From NCBI GenBank assembly GCA_963556145.1, contig OY744462.1:558001-622000 (forward strand): a stretch of 64,000 nt of DNA. Reading direction: 5' to 3'. The stretch is from Hygrocybe punicea (taxonomy: Eukaryota; Basidiomycota; Agaricomycetes; Agaricales; Hygrophoraceae). The notes under the pieces are model-generated. The model worked only from the letters and a program-made list of their open reading frames with translations, had not been told where the DNA came from and made no database searches. The position numbers and the translations under genes were made by a program. Shown one piece after another: positions 21,211 through 32,081 of this stretch (position 1 is its first letter; every line of letters begins with the position of its first letter).

Positions 21211-22109
21211 TCCATCATTAATAAACTCAATGTGCATTGTAAATATATCTACACCTCATATGATGTATATAAAGTACGTACCATTATTTATGTCATTGTA
21301 ATGCTTCAAATTAAAGCTTGGACACTTGTAGAGTGGCTTGTCGAACACTGTTCGGCCTGTTCGACAAGTGTTCAACTAGTCCATCATTAATAAACTCAAT
21401 GTGCATTGTAAATATATCTACACCTCATATAATGTATATACAGTATGTACCATTATTTATGTCATTGTAATGCTTCAGATTGAAGCTTGGCCACTTGTTG
21501 AACACCTGGTTGAACACTGTTCGGCCTGTTCGTCAAGTGTTCGACGTGTCCATCATTAATAAATTCAATGTGCATTTTAAATCTAGCTACACCTCATATA
21601 ATGTACATACCTTTATTTATGCAATGGTAACGCTTCAGATTGAAGCTTGAACACTTGTTGAACACCTTGTTGAACACTGTTCACTGTATCTGACCAGTGT
21701 CCGATGTTCCTCCTGTAAATAATTCTAATACATATTGCACAATATATGTATTTGTAGACACATTTGATGTATGGTTGTCAATTACACTGGCAGTTCCTCA
21801 GAATACAGCTGGGACACTGGTTGAACCCGTCACAGAGCAATGTTCAGCGCCTTCCACTCATGTTAATTTGTAGTATTACTTATTCCCAATTTGGAGCCTG
21901 TGATCCGGCTGCCTTATTGTACTTTCTGATTGGGACAACAACTTCTCACAGTCAGCTCCGCCCAGTCACACGGTTTCATAATTATTCCCAGGGCTTCAAA
22001 ATTGTTCCCACAGTTTCAAAAAATTGTTCCCACGGCTTGGCAAATTAGAGTGTGACCCTGAGTTTGAGAATCCACCGTATAGAACGAATCCCTTATAGGG
22101 ACTCGTAAT
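21211..22109. repeat. 169-bp tandem repeats plus shared terminal module (copy 1)
   Basis: CCATCATT recurs at 21212, 21381 and 21550 (period 169), each unit carrying the TGTTCGGCCTGTTCGACAAG palindrome half. A non-repetitive ~390-bp tail follows and ends ..TCCCTTATAGGGACTCGTAAT at 22109. The same tail ends a second array at 27241, and the sequence beyond differs, so this is a real element terminus. A 5-bp-stem hairpin (TCCCT..AGGGA) lies just inside the end. Confidence 0.85.
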
Positions 22110-23343
22110 CTCCAGCAAATCCTCATGACTCACAGAGTGGAATCAGCTCACATTATAAGCATTCTTCAAGCATCTCTGGATTTTGTCAGGCAACTCGGTA
22201 GTCATGGCATTCTGATAAACATTTAATTATTCCTTTGAAATGCCATTTTTTTACAACCTTGTAGAGCCTTGGCCTATATGGTGGACTGGCCACTATGATA
22301 AACATAACTTATAGAACCTTGACCACACAATATACCAGGCTCCGCTCACCTCCTCATCCCTCGTGAAACTGTACTTCTGTCAATTGACGTGGTCGTGTGT
22401 ATTTGTGAGGCAAAAAGGGAGGGATGGTGGTGTTTGTGCATCTGCTGTGGCCGTCGATGTGATCACTGTTCTGATGTGTGTTTGTGAGGTGTAAACGGGA
22501 GAGGGATGCGGCATTTTTTGCGCACCTTGGAGAGTTCCGTCGACACAGCCGTCCTCGTCATCCTCGTCTCCGTCGTCTTGGCCTTTGTTTTGGCCATTCC
22601 CTGGCTTTGGTTTTACAAAATGACATCTAGTAATAGTGGCCGGTGGTAAATGAAACCATTTCCAGCAATTTACTTAAAATGTTGGTTTACTAGAAATAAT
22701 GGTGATACACTAGCCAAGCGGTAAATAAACCCCTATGACGAGTAAGTAGAAATCCCAGGAAATGCTGTAGAACTTACAATATTAACTGAGTCGTGGTGAG
22801 CTGCCGCTTTAGTTGAGCGATTTTGCCACGGCTTGCAGTGCACGAATCAGACTGGGAGTATAATACAAGATAAAGAAGACTTACCATTTTCACCAGCTGG
22901 ATCCGCAACTTGAACGTATATATTATATGTTATTTGATTGCCGTAAACCACACTGAAATTAGAGTTCCGAGTGTTGGTGTTGGTAGAGTGATTGAAAAAC
23001 ATTGGTAAGGCGGCGAGTTAATTGAAGGACAGAAGAATAATCGGTAAGAGCCGAAACTTCTGTGTACTGGACAAGGCAATCCATGAGTCACTCTGCGTGA
23101 GTCCACAGCAGCTGATGATAATGAAAAATCTCCAAGTGGGGCTGCTCCTGCCCACCCGCATCATCACTGTCCAACCCCAGCAGTTACAACACTGAAGCCT
23201 AGCAAACCTAAACAATGAAGACTATTGTGCGTAGTTGACATTGTCATCATTTCGTTAACCTTGATTGTCTTGGCTGTGCCAAATGGTTTGTGGAATTAAA
23301 TTTCCTGGTGGTACTCTCATGATCCATCATCTACACTATATTC
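22110..23343. other. No gene recognised; relic of the 80-bp repeat at 22204-22262
   Basis: 22204-22262 (CATTCTGATAAACATTTAATTATTCC..) matches the 80-bp repeat of 7161-7388. A hydrophobic plus-strand stretch near 22546-22620 (LVILVSVVLAFVLAIPWLW) may be a captured membrane segment, but its parent is not clear. The rest is unassigned. Confidence 0.4.
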
Positions 23344-23652
23344 CTAGATTTTCCATGCATTGTCTCACTCGCTCTGGCGTTCATCATGAAGTGGATGACG
23401 CGAGACAAGTTACTCGTCCGTGAACTCAGTTCTTGCGAGATGATGGCCAATGTCTCAGTTCTCGTCTGCACAGACAAGACTGTCAGGTCGGGTGGCATGG
23501 CTATTGTTGCGGGCTCTGTAGGGGTCTATGCCAAGTTTGCTCGTAATCTTGCTGACAACAACGCACAGAGCAACGCAGATGAGCACCATGGTTACCGAGA
23601 TTTTTTTTCCTTTGATGATCAGGCTCACCTCAATGCCATCTTGTCACTGCAT
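23344..23652 (+). pseudogene. Captured fragment of a plasma-membrane-type Ca2+-ATPase (P2B)
   Basis: The frame reads [47 protein letters not shown] and [14 protein letters not shown]. These correspond in order to the region around the phosphorylated aspartate of PMC1-like calcium pumps. The invariant DKTGTLT motif is broken after DKT (followed by VRSGG), so it cannot be a pump. About 100 of over 1,000 residues remain. It joins directly, in frame, to a CCT7 fragment. It is a captured piece within a repeat-bounded region, not a local gene. Confidence 0.75.
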
Positions 23653-24721
23653 CCTTTGATCCTCTGTCTGAACGTTGAATTGGAACTAAAGGCCGAGAAA
23701 GACAATGCTGAGGTTCGAGTGGATACTGTTTCCGATTACCAGGCCATTGTCAATGCTGAATGGGAAATTATCTATCAAAAGTTGGAAGCAATCGAGAAGA
23801 CAGGTGCCAAGGTTGTACTCAGCAAACTTTCAATCAGAGACTTGGCAACTCAGTGGTTCGCTGACCGCGATATTTTCGGCACTGGCCAGGTTCCTGCTGC
23901 CGATCTGCGGAGGGTGATTCAGGCTGTAGGTGGCTCCGTTCAAGCAACTTGCTTGGACATCTCAAGAGAACATCTTGGCACATGTGGGGCATTTGAGGAG
24001 AGGCAAATTGGTTGTGAAAGGTTCAATATTTTTGAAGAATGTCCGAAAGCAAAGACTTGTACCTTACTTCTTTGCGGTGGAGCAGAACAATTCATGGAGG
24101 AGGTAGAAAGAAGCTTACATGATGCTATTATGGTTGTGAAGCGAACAGTGAAGAATGGCGAAGTTGTAGCCGGTGGGGGTGCCATTGAGGTATGAATTTC
24201 AGGTCACTATTTGCTACTGGCTGATATACCCACCAGGCAGATGGAACTCTCCACTCATATTCGAAAGCATGCCCTCACTATTCTGGGAAAGCTTCAAGTC
24301 ATCTTCACAGCATTTGCCAAGGCACTTGAGATTATCCCTCACCAAATCTGTGACAATGCAGGCATTGATTTGATGGACATTCTCAATAAACTCAGAATGA
24401 AACATGCCAATGGCGAAAAATGGGCCGGTGTTGATGTAGATGGCACTGAGGGCGTTCGAGACAACATGGACGCATTTGTTTGGGAACCCAGCCTCGTCAA
24501 GGTGAACGTGATCAGCAGTGCAGGAGAGGCTGCTTCCTTAATTTTGAGTGTGGATGAAACTGTAAGAAACCCACAAAGTGAAGCGGTTAGTTGTTCATGA
24601 CCTTTCTGCAAGTTTTCCATCTGAATACCGAGTTTGACAGCAAAATGCGGGACAGCGGGCTCCACCAGGAACAGCACAACGTGCCTTGAGGGGTAGGGGT
24701 AGGGGCATGCTGAGGTGGTGA
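23653..24721 (+). pseudogene. CCT7: Captured C-terminal half of chaperonin CCT7 (TCP-1 eta), introns retained
   Basis: From [20 protein letters not shown] onward the frame follows CCT eta: [58 protein letters not shown], then after an intron IRKHALTILGK, FAKALEIIP, NKLRMKHANGEKW, VDETVRNPQSE, and after a second intron APPGTAQRALRGRGRG. Introns at 24190-24240 (51 nt) and 24586-24640 (55 nt) have GT..AG ends and keep frame; the natural stop is at 24719-24721. About 330 of some 550 residues are present and the ATP-binding N-terminal half is missing. Intron retention means DNA-level capture, not retroposition. The fused frame with the upstream ATPase piece totals about 410 codons. Confidence 0.85.
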
Positions 24722-25320
24722 AGCAGTTGCTTGAGTGGTTGGTTAAACTGTAGCATATCGTTTGTTCAAGAAGATACAGGAACCAATCTGCTTAACGGTT
24801 TATCATTTAATCATGGTTTGCAGTAGGGGCTTCTCAGAATACTTGCTTTTTGGCAGCTCTGAGCGTCTGAACAAGACATTTCAGCAACGCAAACTCACAC
24901 ATCTATGTAATCCCCCAACCCAACAGCTCCTTGACCATTGCACCTGCACATAATGGGCGTTTCTCGCCAATATAATGGAACATGGATTCCACCTGTGCGA
25001 TTACTATGTCTTTGCGAGTGAGACCGTCAAGCCGTTGCCTTGACATCAGCATGAGCATCTAAGAAGATTAGTGAAGCACTCACGATTCAAGCCAATAAGC
25101 ATCATTATCTCCCTGGCAATTGTCTGGACTGAAACTGTCCGAACATGTCAGTCTTTCTAACTAACGAGCAGCAAGAGTGGATGTCTCAGTATTATAAGTC
25201 TCCTTCAAAGTAAGATATCACAATCGAGGGGTTGATGGGAGCCACCCGTGATGTGTTTATGACGAAACTCTGTCAGACTCTTGGTTGTATTGAGCAAAAA
25301 AAACATTCTAATATAATAAT
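24722..25320. other. No gene recognised
   Basis: Probably the captured 3' flank of CCT7 at first, then unassigned sequence. No domain was seen in any frame. Confidence 0.4.
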
Positions 25321-25752
25321 TCAAGGGCAAGTCATCCCAAACTCATCCCACAAGGACTGGTGTGTAAAATGAACCACAGAAACTTGTTGCCCCCCCTCCC
25401 AGACCTCAACCTTGTGTGGAAGACTGTGTCCACAAATGTAAACTATTGCTCCAGGCCCGTATGCCAGCCTGAGGTTTAAGCATGGGATCCACATATATCC
25501 TTTTTTGCACCGACCTAGAACCATGAGGGGAACCCAGGCTTTTGGGGGATCAGTGGTGTCCGCATGCAAGCAGGTTTGCCTGTTGAACATGATCGCCATA
25601 CCCTCCATCAATAAGGGGTTAATTGAATCCAGAGCTTGAGCGAAAGCATATTTCTTGTGAACTGCCTTTCTCAATTTTGTCAAGGCTTCATACTGAGGTA
25701 GATCGAGATGCTTGAGAATGGCATTGAGTCTATGCGATGCTAACAACGTAGA
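25321..25752 (-). pseudogene. 2OG-Fe(II) dioxygenase fragment, TET/JBP-like fungal family
   Basis: The ~143-codon minus frame contains SINPLLMEGMAIMFNRQT, the iron-binding HxD (LHADTTDP), LNLRLAYGPGAIVYICGH, the distal histidine in LPHKVEVWEGG, and HFTHQSLWDEFG. This order matches the C-terminal core of the TET/JBP-like dioxygenases expanded in mushroom genomes together with transposons. The arginine expected after GGQ to hold 2-oxoglutarate is glutamine here (CAA, one G-to-A change from CGA), so the fragment is probably inactive. The N-terminus is missing: upstream codons read straight into the membrane-protein leader of LTR-module D. The family call is by motif. Confidence 0.6.
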
Positions 25753-26136
25753 AACCAATCAGGAAGGTGATGGCAATGCTGCCAATAACAATTACGGTAA
25801 TGAGCTGTGTCAGGAGTACAGCCATTGTGATCGGTTTGTCGTGGGATAGCGTAAACAAGATATCGAAGGGAAAAGACAATGTCGGTGACATCCATCGGCA
25901 AGGAGACTATTCGGGTACAACAAGGTCACGTGGGATATGTCCATGGTCGGTCTGGATCATTCTAGAAGAAAGGATGAAAAGAGAACAAGAACAAGAAAAT
26001 ACAAGGATGTCCAAATGAAGAAACAATGACGTTGAAACGAAGACAAAGGACAAAAGGAAATGAAAAAGGAAGGTGTGCAGTGCAGAATCATATCAAAATG
26101 GGCATCAGGGTTGGAAGCGGAGTTGGAAACATAACA
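25743..26136 (-). mobile_element. LTR-module D, partial (membrane-protein leader)
   Basis: Read on the minus strand it begins TGTTATG at 26136 and matches the first ~390 bp of module C (28664-29060), including a conserved CACGTGACC box and an ORF start MAVLLTQLITVIVIGS, a single hydrophobic helix. Homology stops near 25752, where the sequence runs into the dioxygenase fragment. Its right edge abuts the second satellite array, so it inserted at or was joined to that array. Confidence 0.7.
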
Positions 26137-27241
26137 GTTCAGCCTGTTCGACAAGTGTTTGACAAGCCATTGCTACATTGATATATATTCCACTTAATTT
26201 ATTAACAAAACAATGACTTGTCAAACACTTGTCAAACAGTGTTCATGTTCGACAAGTCATTGCTACATTAATATATATTCTACTGAATTTATTAACAAAA
26301 CAATGACTTGTTGAACAGTTGTTGAACACTTTTCGGCCTGTTCAACAGGTGTTCAACTAGTGCATCATTAATAAACTCAATGTACATTGTAAATCTAGCC
26401 ACACCTCATATAGTGTACATAACTTTATTTATGCAATTGTAATGCTTCAAATGGACATTTGGACACTTGTAGAATGGCTTGTCGAACACTGTTCGGCCTG
26501 TTTGACAGGTGTTCGACTAGTGCATCACTAATAAACTCAATGCGCATTGTAAATCTAGCCATACCTCATATAGTGTACATAACTTTATTTATGCAATTGT
26601 AATGCTTCAAATGGACATTTGGACACTTGTAGAATGGCTTGTCAAACACTGTTCAGCCTGTTCGACAAGTGTTCGACTCGTGCATCATTAATAAACTCAA
26701 TGCGCATTGTAAATCTAGCTACACCTCATAAACTGTACGTACCTTTATTTATGCAATTGTAACGCTTCAGATTGAAGTTTGAACACTTGTCAAACAGCTT
26801 GTTGAACACTGTCCACCCTGTCTGACCAGTGTTCAATGTTCCTCCTGCAAATACTTCTAATCCCTATTGCACAATATATGTATTTGTAGACACATTTCAT
26901 ATATGGTTGTCAATTCCACTGGCACTTCCTCAGAATACAGCTGGGACACTGGTTGAACCTGTCACTGAGCAATCCTCATTGCCTTCCACTCATGTTAATT
27001 TGTAGTATTACTTATTCCCAATTTGGAACCTGTGATCTGGCTGCATTATTGTTCTTTCTGATTGGGACAACAAATTCTCACAGTCAGCTCCGCCCAGTCA
27101 CATGGTTTCATAATTATTCCCAGGGCTTCAAAATTGTTCCCACAGTGTCACAAAATTGTTCCCACGGCTTGGCAAATTAGAGTGTGACCCTAAGTTTGAG
27201 AATCCACCATATAGAACGATTCCCTTATAGGGACTCGTAAT
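26137..27241. repeat. Second satellite array with the same terminal module
   Basis: Degraded copies of the palindromic unit are followed by 160-bp repeats (GCATCA at 26362, 26522 and 26682) and a ~380-bp tail ending ..TCCCTTATAGGGACTCGTAAT at 27241. It is in the same orientation as 20533-22109. Many TCGA sites have become TTGA or TCAA, as expected from CpG deamination. Together the two arrays bracket the captured gene fragments. Confidence 0.88.
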
Positions 27242-27254
27242 ACCAACTAGTGTT

Positions 27255-27430
27255 GGAGAAGTTTGGTCTCAGACCGACCCAAACCGGGTTTAGACCAAAC
27301 CAAAACTGCCAGTTTTGGTTCTGGTTGGGGAATTTCTAGGGGAGACCAAACCATTCAGTCTTGGTTTGGGAGATTTGGCCATGGGCTGAAATGGTTTCAA
27401 ACTGAGTTTGAACCACAAACCAATGGTCAC
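27255..27430. repeat. GGTTTGG/CCAAACC-rich low-complexity sequence
   Basis: Repeated short motifs (AAACC, GGTTTGG, GGTTTAGACC) on both strands. No coding sense. Confidence 0.6.
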
Positions 27431-27574
27431 GAGTCAGCCACTTGGCTGACTTCCAAAGTCACCCAAAGTCCTTTCAACCACCAACAACGCCCCCAATGTA
27501 CGTGAAATGAAGACATTAGAGCACCTGAGGTTGACAAAATGGGTGGCAGGGAGTACTGCCGCCCATGTATGTTC

Positions 27575-27645
27575 TTATTTTATTTTATTTTATTTTATTT
27601 TATTTTATTTTATTTTATTTTATTTTATTTTATTTTATTTTATTT
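27575..27645. repeat. (TTTTA)n microsatellite
   Basis: About fourteen uninterrupted 5-bp units, probably young given the absence of interruptions. Confidence 0.95.
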
Positions 27646-28663
27646 GAGACTAATAATCGATCACATGATTACATTGATCCGTTTACTACTTTGTTGATGC
27701 ATATCACATTTTTATTCTGATCAACCATGCCCAAAGAATTGAGAGACCAAAATACCACACCTGAGGCACGACATGCCATGTTTCTCATGTCTCAATAGCA
27801 TATCCCCACTAGTGCAATTGCCATGACATTTTGCTGCTCCATTCGGACTGTCCACCGCATTGTCAATAACTACCATATGTGTGGTCACAATGATGACCTT
27901 CCTCAATCAGGTCAGCCCAAGAAGGTTGATGAGAGAACATTCTGTTACTTAGCCTGAACAGTTCAGGGAAATCAGCACTTAATGCTGGCTGACTTGACAA
28001 ATACTGTCAATGTAACCTCTCCAGCCTTGGTATCAGCAAGGACTGTGCATAGGACCCTTGAAAACATTGGAATCTCTTCTTGTATTGCTTGGGAAAAACC
28101 CTTCCTCAAGCCAGGTCACAGGAAGCAGAGGTTGGCATGGGCTGAAGAGACGAAGTCATGGGGTGCTGAAGAGTGGGCAAAGATCATCTGGACTGATGAA
28201 AGTTCTGTCAAAAATTCATGAGTTTGTTGTGTTTGGAGGTATCCTGGTGAGGCTTATGATGAAAAGTGCCTGGTTCCAACATTTAAATCTGGCCAAACAA
28301 GTGTAATGGTGTTGGGATGCATTGCATACAATCGGAAGGGTACACTTGTCTTTCTGCCCAAGGATCAACAGACTGGTGCTGACTACATGGACCTGATACT
28401 TGTGAGACCATTGTGGGACTTTTATTTGGAGATTTACGAGGAGCAAGGCATTGCAAAAGTGATGGAGGATGGAGCACTGGTTCATCGGTCTTGACTTGCC
28501 AAAGAATTCCAGAATGTGCAATCCATGAAAATTATTTTCCATCCAGGACAGTCCCCTGATATGAATCCAATTGAGTATGTTTGGAAACAACTAAAGTCGG
28601 GGTCAACAAGCGGCCCAAAATTCCTCAAAATGCTGAAAAGTTGCAGGAGGTGTTGTTAGAAGA

Positions 28664-30297
28664 TGTTACATTTTTCGCCTCCGCAACTCCGATTCCGACT
28701 CCGCTACCCACGATGACGATTCCACTTTGCCATACCTTCCTTTTTCGTTCCCCTTTACCTTTTGTCTTCTTTTGGACATTGTTGTTTATTCTTGTTCTTG
28801 TTCTCTTCTTTCCCTTCTTCTAGAACAATCCAGACCGACCATGGACATATCCCACGTGACCTTGCTGTACCCGAATAGTCTCCTTGCCGACGGACATCAT
28901 TGCTATTGTCTTTTCCCTCGTCCTGACATATTGTTGACTTCATCCCACGACAAACCGATTCACAATGGCTGTACTCCCGACACAGCTCATTACCGTAATT
29001 GTTATTGGCAGCATTGCCATCACCTTCCTGATCGGTTTCTACTTTGTTATGATCTATCTTTGGCATCGGCACCGAAACCCTTCCGCCATTGATACTTCTG
29101 ACTTCCACCTCGACAATATATCGACACGTAATTGACAATTGCCATTCCCGGATATATGGTTTCCACTTTCGTATTCCGTGCCTACCATTATCCTCCCTGA
29201 CGATCCGACGACATTCCTCACCTGCACGCATGCCCTGAACAATCCTCGATCACAGGACATTTCACTGTTCTCTCTAATCCGACCATCGCCGAAGCACATT
29301 CTTTCGGACTTCGACCACAGACCATACGACTTTCCAAACAGTGAACCAACCCCTATCGCATATTGTTCGTATGACACCGCTTCAATGCAGTACCCGACGA
29401 CTTGTTCCCACAGCTTGTCACTCATGCCATGACTCGAAACCTGGACCCACATTCATTTATCCTTTTCCATCTAAAACCTTGATACCTCCCACACTCGTTT
29501 ACAACGATACCCTTTTTTGGACAAATACCGACATCAGGTGGACCGCATTGTTCCACAGACAGGACAAGACATTGCTCCTCGATACGTCATCGACACAGAC
29601 ATTGTCATCCAGTACAGCTTATGCTGTTCACATGTCTGACCTCGACTAGCCCACTGTCTTAGTTGGTTTTTCCTCCAAACATTCCTTTATTTTCTTTCAT
29701 GCCACCAACCTTGCCACTATATCCACGCTACCTCAAGACCTCCCTTCACCAATTCTACACTGGACGATACCCTTCTTCGACCCGACTGTGCATTGCACTG
29801 GCCAGACTGCGCACTTGCCTGTTACAGCAAGTATAGACCCCGAATTGGCAATTATGCATGTCACATGACCTGATGACAAATCATCCGAGTCATCCGGACC
29901 TCACCTCTCCCTCAATGACACCCGGGCCTCCAGTTGGATCGCGAGAACATCGACATGAGGACGCCTCATGTACGCCTCATGGTGAACACATGGTAGAGTT
30001 GGACATGTTGTAGCTTCATGGTTGGATTCCCAACTCCCCTAAAGTCCATTCACTATATCTACTGTCCTTGTTGTTGGTTCGGACTTTTTCTTCTTTCCTT
30101 TCCTTACGTTTAGTCTGGTTCTTGGGGCAGACCCCCTTGTCTTGGGTAACCCCCACGGCTCGCAATGACTTTAGACCATGAACCTCCCCCCTTGTAGCAG
30201 TGTTATCTATCAATGAAACTGCTGTTCTTCCCTCTGGAAACCGCCCCCCTGTTAAGTTGATTGTTGCCGGAGCCCGCTGCAGAAGCGATCCGTAACA
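28664..30297 (+). mobile_element. LTR-module C: 1,634-bp TG..CA insertion with TSD GAAGA
   Basis: Begins TGTTAC (28664) and ends GTAACA (30297). The pentamer GAAGA lies immediately on both sides (28659-28663 and 30298-30302). Removing the insert and one GAAGA restores the Tc1 reading frame. Short inverted TG..CA ends and a 5-bp duplication are the signature of an integrase-mobilised LTR. No second LTR, primer site or pol is present, so it is a solo LTR or a non-autonomous module. It carries a membrane-protein frame (separate entry). A weak TATA-like CTATATCT lies near 30049, about 245 bp before the end, where an LTR promoter would be expected. Confidence 0.85.
28965..29868 (+). pseudogene. 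Module C membrane protein (single N-terminal helix), decayed
   Basis: ATG 28965 opens MAVLPTQLITVIVIGS.. with one strong hydrophobic helix (about residues 8-32) followed by WHRHRN, a type II-like anchor. The frame meets TGA at 29133, continues open to 29432 (HALNNPRSQDISLFSLI..), then shifts to the frame that runs 29341-29649, past one TAG, to 29868 (IPFFDPTVHCTGQTAH..). With one nonsense codon, one frameshift and one more nonsense codon repaired it would be about 300 residues, mostly a hydrophilic ectodomain-like region. I know no family for it. Module D shares the leader; module A has an analogous short membrane protein in the same relative orientation. Confidence 0.5.
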
Positions 30298-30405
30298 GAA
30301 GAGTGGGAAAAGATTGATATTGATATTATTAACCATCTGATAGAGAGTATGCCAAATCATGTAAAGGTTTTGCTAGAGGCAAAAGGAGGGTCTACACATT
30401 ATTAA

Positions 30406-31200
30406 AGTAACAACAAAGAGGTTCTTCTATCACAGTGGAGTGTTTTCGGTGTGGGCACATGTAATATTGAGTGCACATGGACAAAAGTTTTGTCAGGCAT
30501 CTGTACATCATGTGGAGAGATATGTGGAAAGTCCTGGAAATTTATTGAGTAGTATATGAAGACAAATTTACCAAATCCATGAATTGCTGAAAACCTTATG
30601 CTGTTTGGTTTGACAAAGAATTTTTGGCACCTAATTTGTTTTAAATAAAATCCCTCTAGAGTAAAGGTAGTGTGAGGTTAATAGAAAACATGAGGCATTT
30701 TTGAGAATTTCATATGCCATTGTTGTGAAGATATAGTTAACATCCCACATTGTACAAGTTACTGAGCAAGCTGCAGTATGTTGACTTTAACATAAGGGCA
30801 GCTTTACATTTCATATTTTTAAAATATTGGATGTTTTCTCTAGGTCCTATACTACAATTCACATCTATACTTCAAAGAGATTAGACTACATCTCTGGCCA
30901 AGAAAAATCAAATCCAAAAACTGGAAATGTTTGGTATTAGGCTTTCAATAATTCATGGTGCAGGCAAGGCAGGATACAGAAGCTAGAATACAGCAGCTAT
31001 AATAAAAGGTAAAGAGGAGTGATAAATGGTTAATTTGAAGACAGGTAAGTTAAGAAAGTGTAGCTTTTTTTTCCAAATGACCAGAAACATCATTTTTCTT
31101 CCATTACATAAATAAAGTACTGAAAATTTATTGTGTACCTGCAATGAGTCATTTTACAAATAAGGAATAAGCAGAATAACAATTCACAAAGCTCTAGTGC
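30406..31200. other. No gene recognised
   Basis: AT-rich sequence downstream of the Tc1 relic; no terminal inverted repeat for that element was confirmed here. Confidence 0.4.
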
Positions 31201-31214
31201 CAAAGAAGAATTAT

Positions 31215-31650
31215 TCTATTTGGCTCCCTGAGGTGCACCCAACTTCCCACACACCCCTTGCCTTATATAGTGGTAGCTAAGTGGGATAATTTCAATGAAT
31301 CAGTTTTCACTCAACTTCTGTTGATTGTAAAATTCCAGAGAAATTGCATTTAGTAGGCTTACATCTCTAGATTCTTATAGAAAAATAATATTCTGGTTCT
31401 ATTACATACTTGCTTGGAAATAATTGACTCATCCAGAATTTGTGCCTATATTTGAGCATTAACTGAACATATTTTGACAAGAATTAACTGTTGGACATCT
31501 TAGCCTTCATACCACAGAGCCATGATTTTATTACCAGCAATACTTGAGTTAAAATTGATTCATTGAAAATATGTCACTTAGCTACTACTATATAAGGCAA
31601 GTGGTGCGTGGGAAGTTAGGTACACCCCGGTGCTACCCGCCAAAGAAAGT
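31215..31650. mobile_element. MITE with ~105-bp inverted repeats
   Basis: The left arm (31215-31318) and right arm (31544-31650) are reverse complements with scattered mismatches. Shared blocks include AACTTCCCAC, CTTGCCTTATATAGT and TAGCTAAGTG. About 220 bp of AT-rich interior has no ORF. No unambiguous target duplication was identified. Confidence 0.7.
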
Positions 31651-32081
31651 GCAGATTTCAACAAATTTATAAAATTTAATTAATATTGACTCTATTTGTA
31701 CATAAAAACATTGACATTGCAGTAGCATTTGTAGTGTAACATTTCAACAGTGTCCTACAATCTTTCTGGTATTTATTTGGTTGGGCATTGCAGCAAAACA
31801 GTGAAAACAAGCCCTGCATCACCATAAGCAGCACATGAGTTGCTTAGTCATTGCTTAGTCACACATCAGTATCGAGCCAACCATCTGTTCATCACTTTCT
31901 AATGCCATGGCTTCAGCTACTCCTTCGACTCGCTTACAATTCAGCAAACCGAGCTTTTCGCCATCATATTCTCCACCGCTCGAAAATTCCGCGTTGCCAC
32001 GGCCCTACAGGTGTGGTTCCCATTAATATTTATGCGTAGATTTGTAAGTGCTGTCGTCTAGCTCCCATTGAAGCCAGTTTA

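Larger units (their letters stand above)
27727..30405 (+). pseudogene. Tc1-type transposase, decayed and split by LTR-module C
   Basis: The first part (27727-28663) has an N-terminal helix-turn-helix region (IAMTFCCSIRTVHRIV), then the DDE core: first Asp in IIWTDESS (about 28188), second in VMEDGALVHRS (about 28460), and Glu in SPDMNPIEYVW 34 residues later (DD34E). Module C is inserted after codons ..EVLLE; the frame resumes at 30298 with EWEKIDIDIINHLIESMP.. and ends ..GGSTHY at 30405, the normal Tc1 C-terminus. Four in-frame stops and one frameshift (about 28590) make it inactive. The inserted block (28664-30297) is not part of the gene. Confidence 0.9.

Noticed and set aside
20638..21390. 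Series of 66-residue Cys/Thr/Arg-rich frames
   Set aside because: They repeat with the 104-bp satellite and are open on both strands; no protein logic.
20533..21720. CRISPR-like array
   Set aside because: The repeats are long, palindromic and contiguous without unique spacers, in a eukaryotic context; it is a satellite.
26953..27180. 75-residue frame similar to one at 21764-22048
   Set aside because: Both lie in the shared repeat tail and merely reflect sequence identity of the two copies; no domain.
30008..30297. A separate ~290-bp solo LTR starting TGTTG at 30008
   Set aside because: The flanks do not match there; the larger 28664-30297 interval has exact GAAGA duplications and restores the Tc1 frame.
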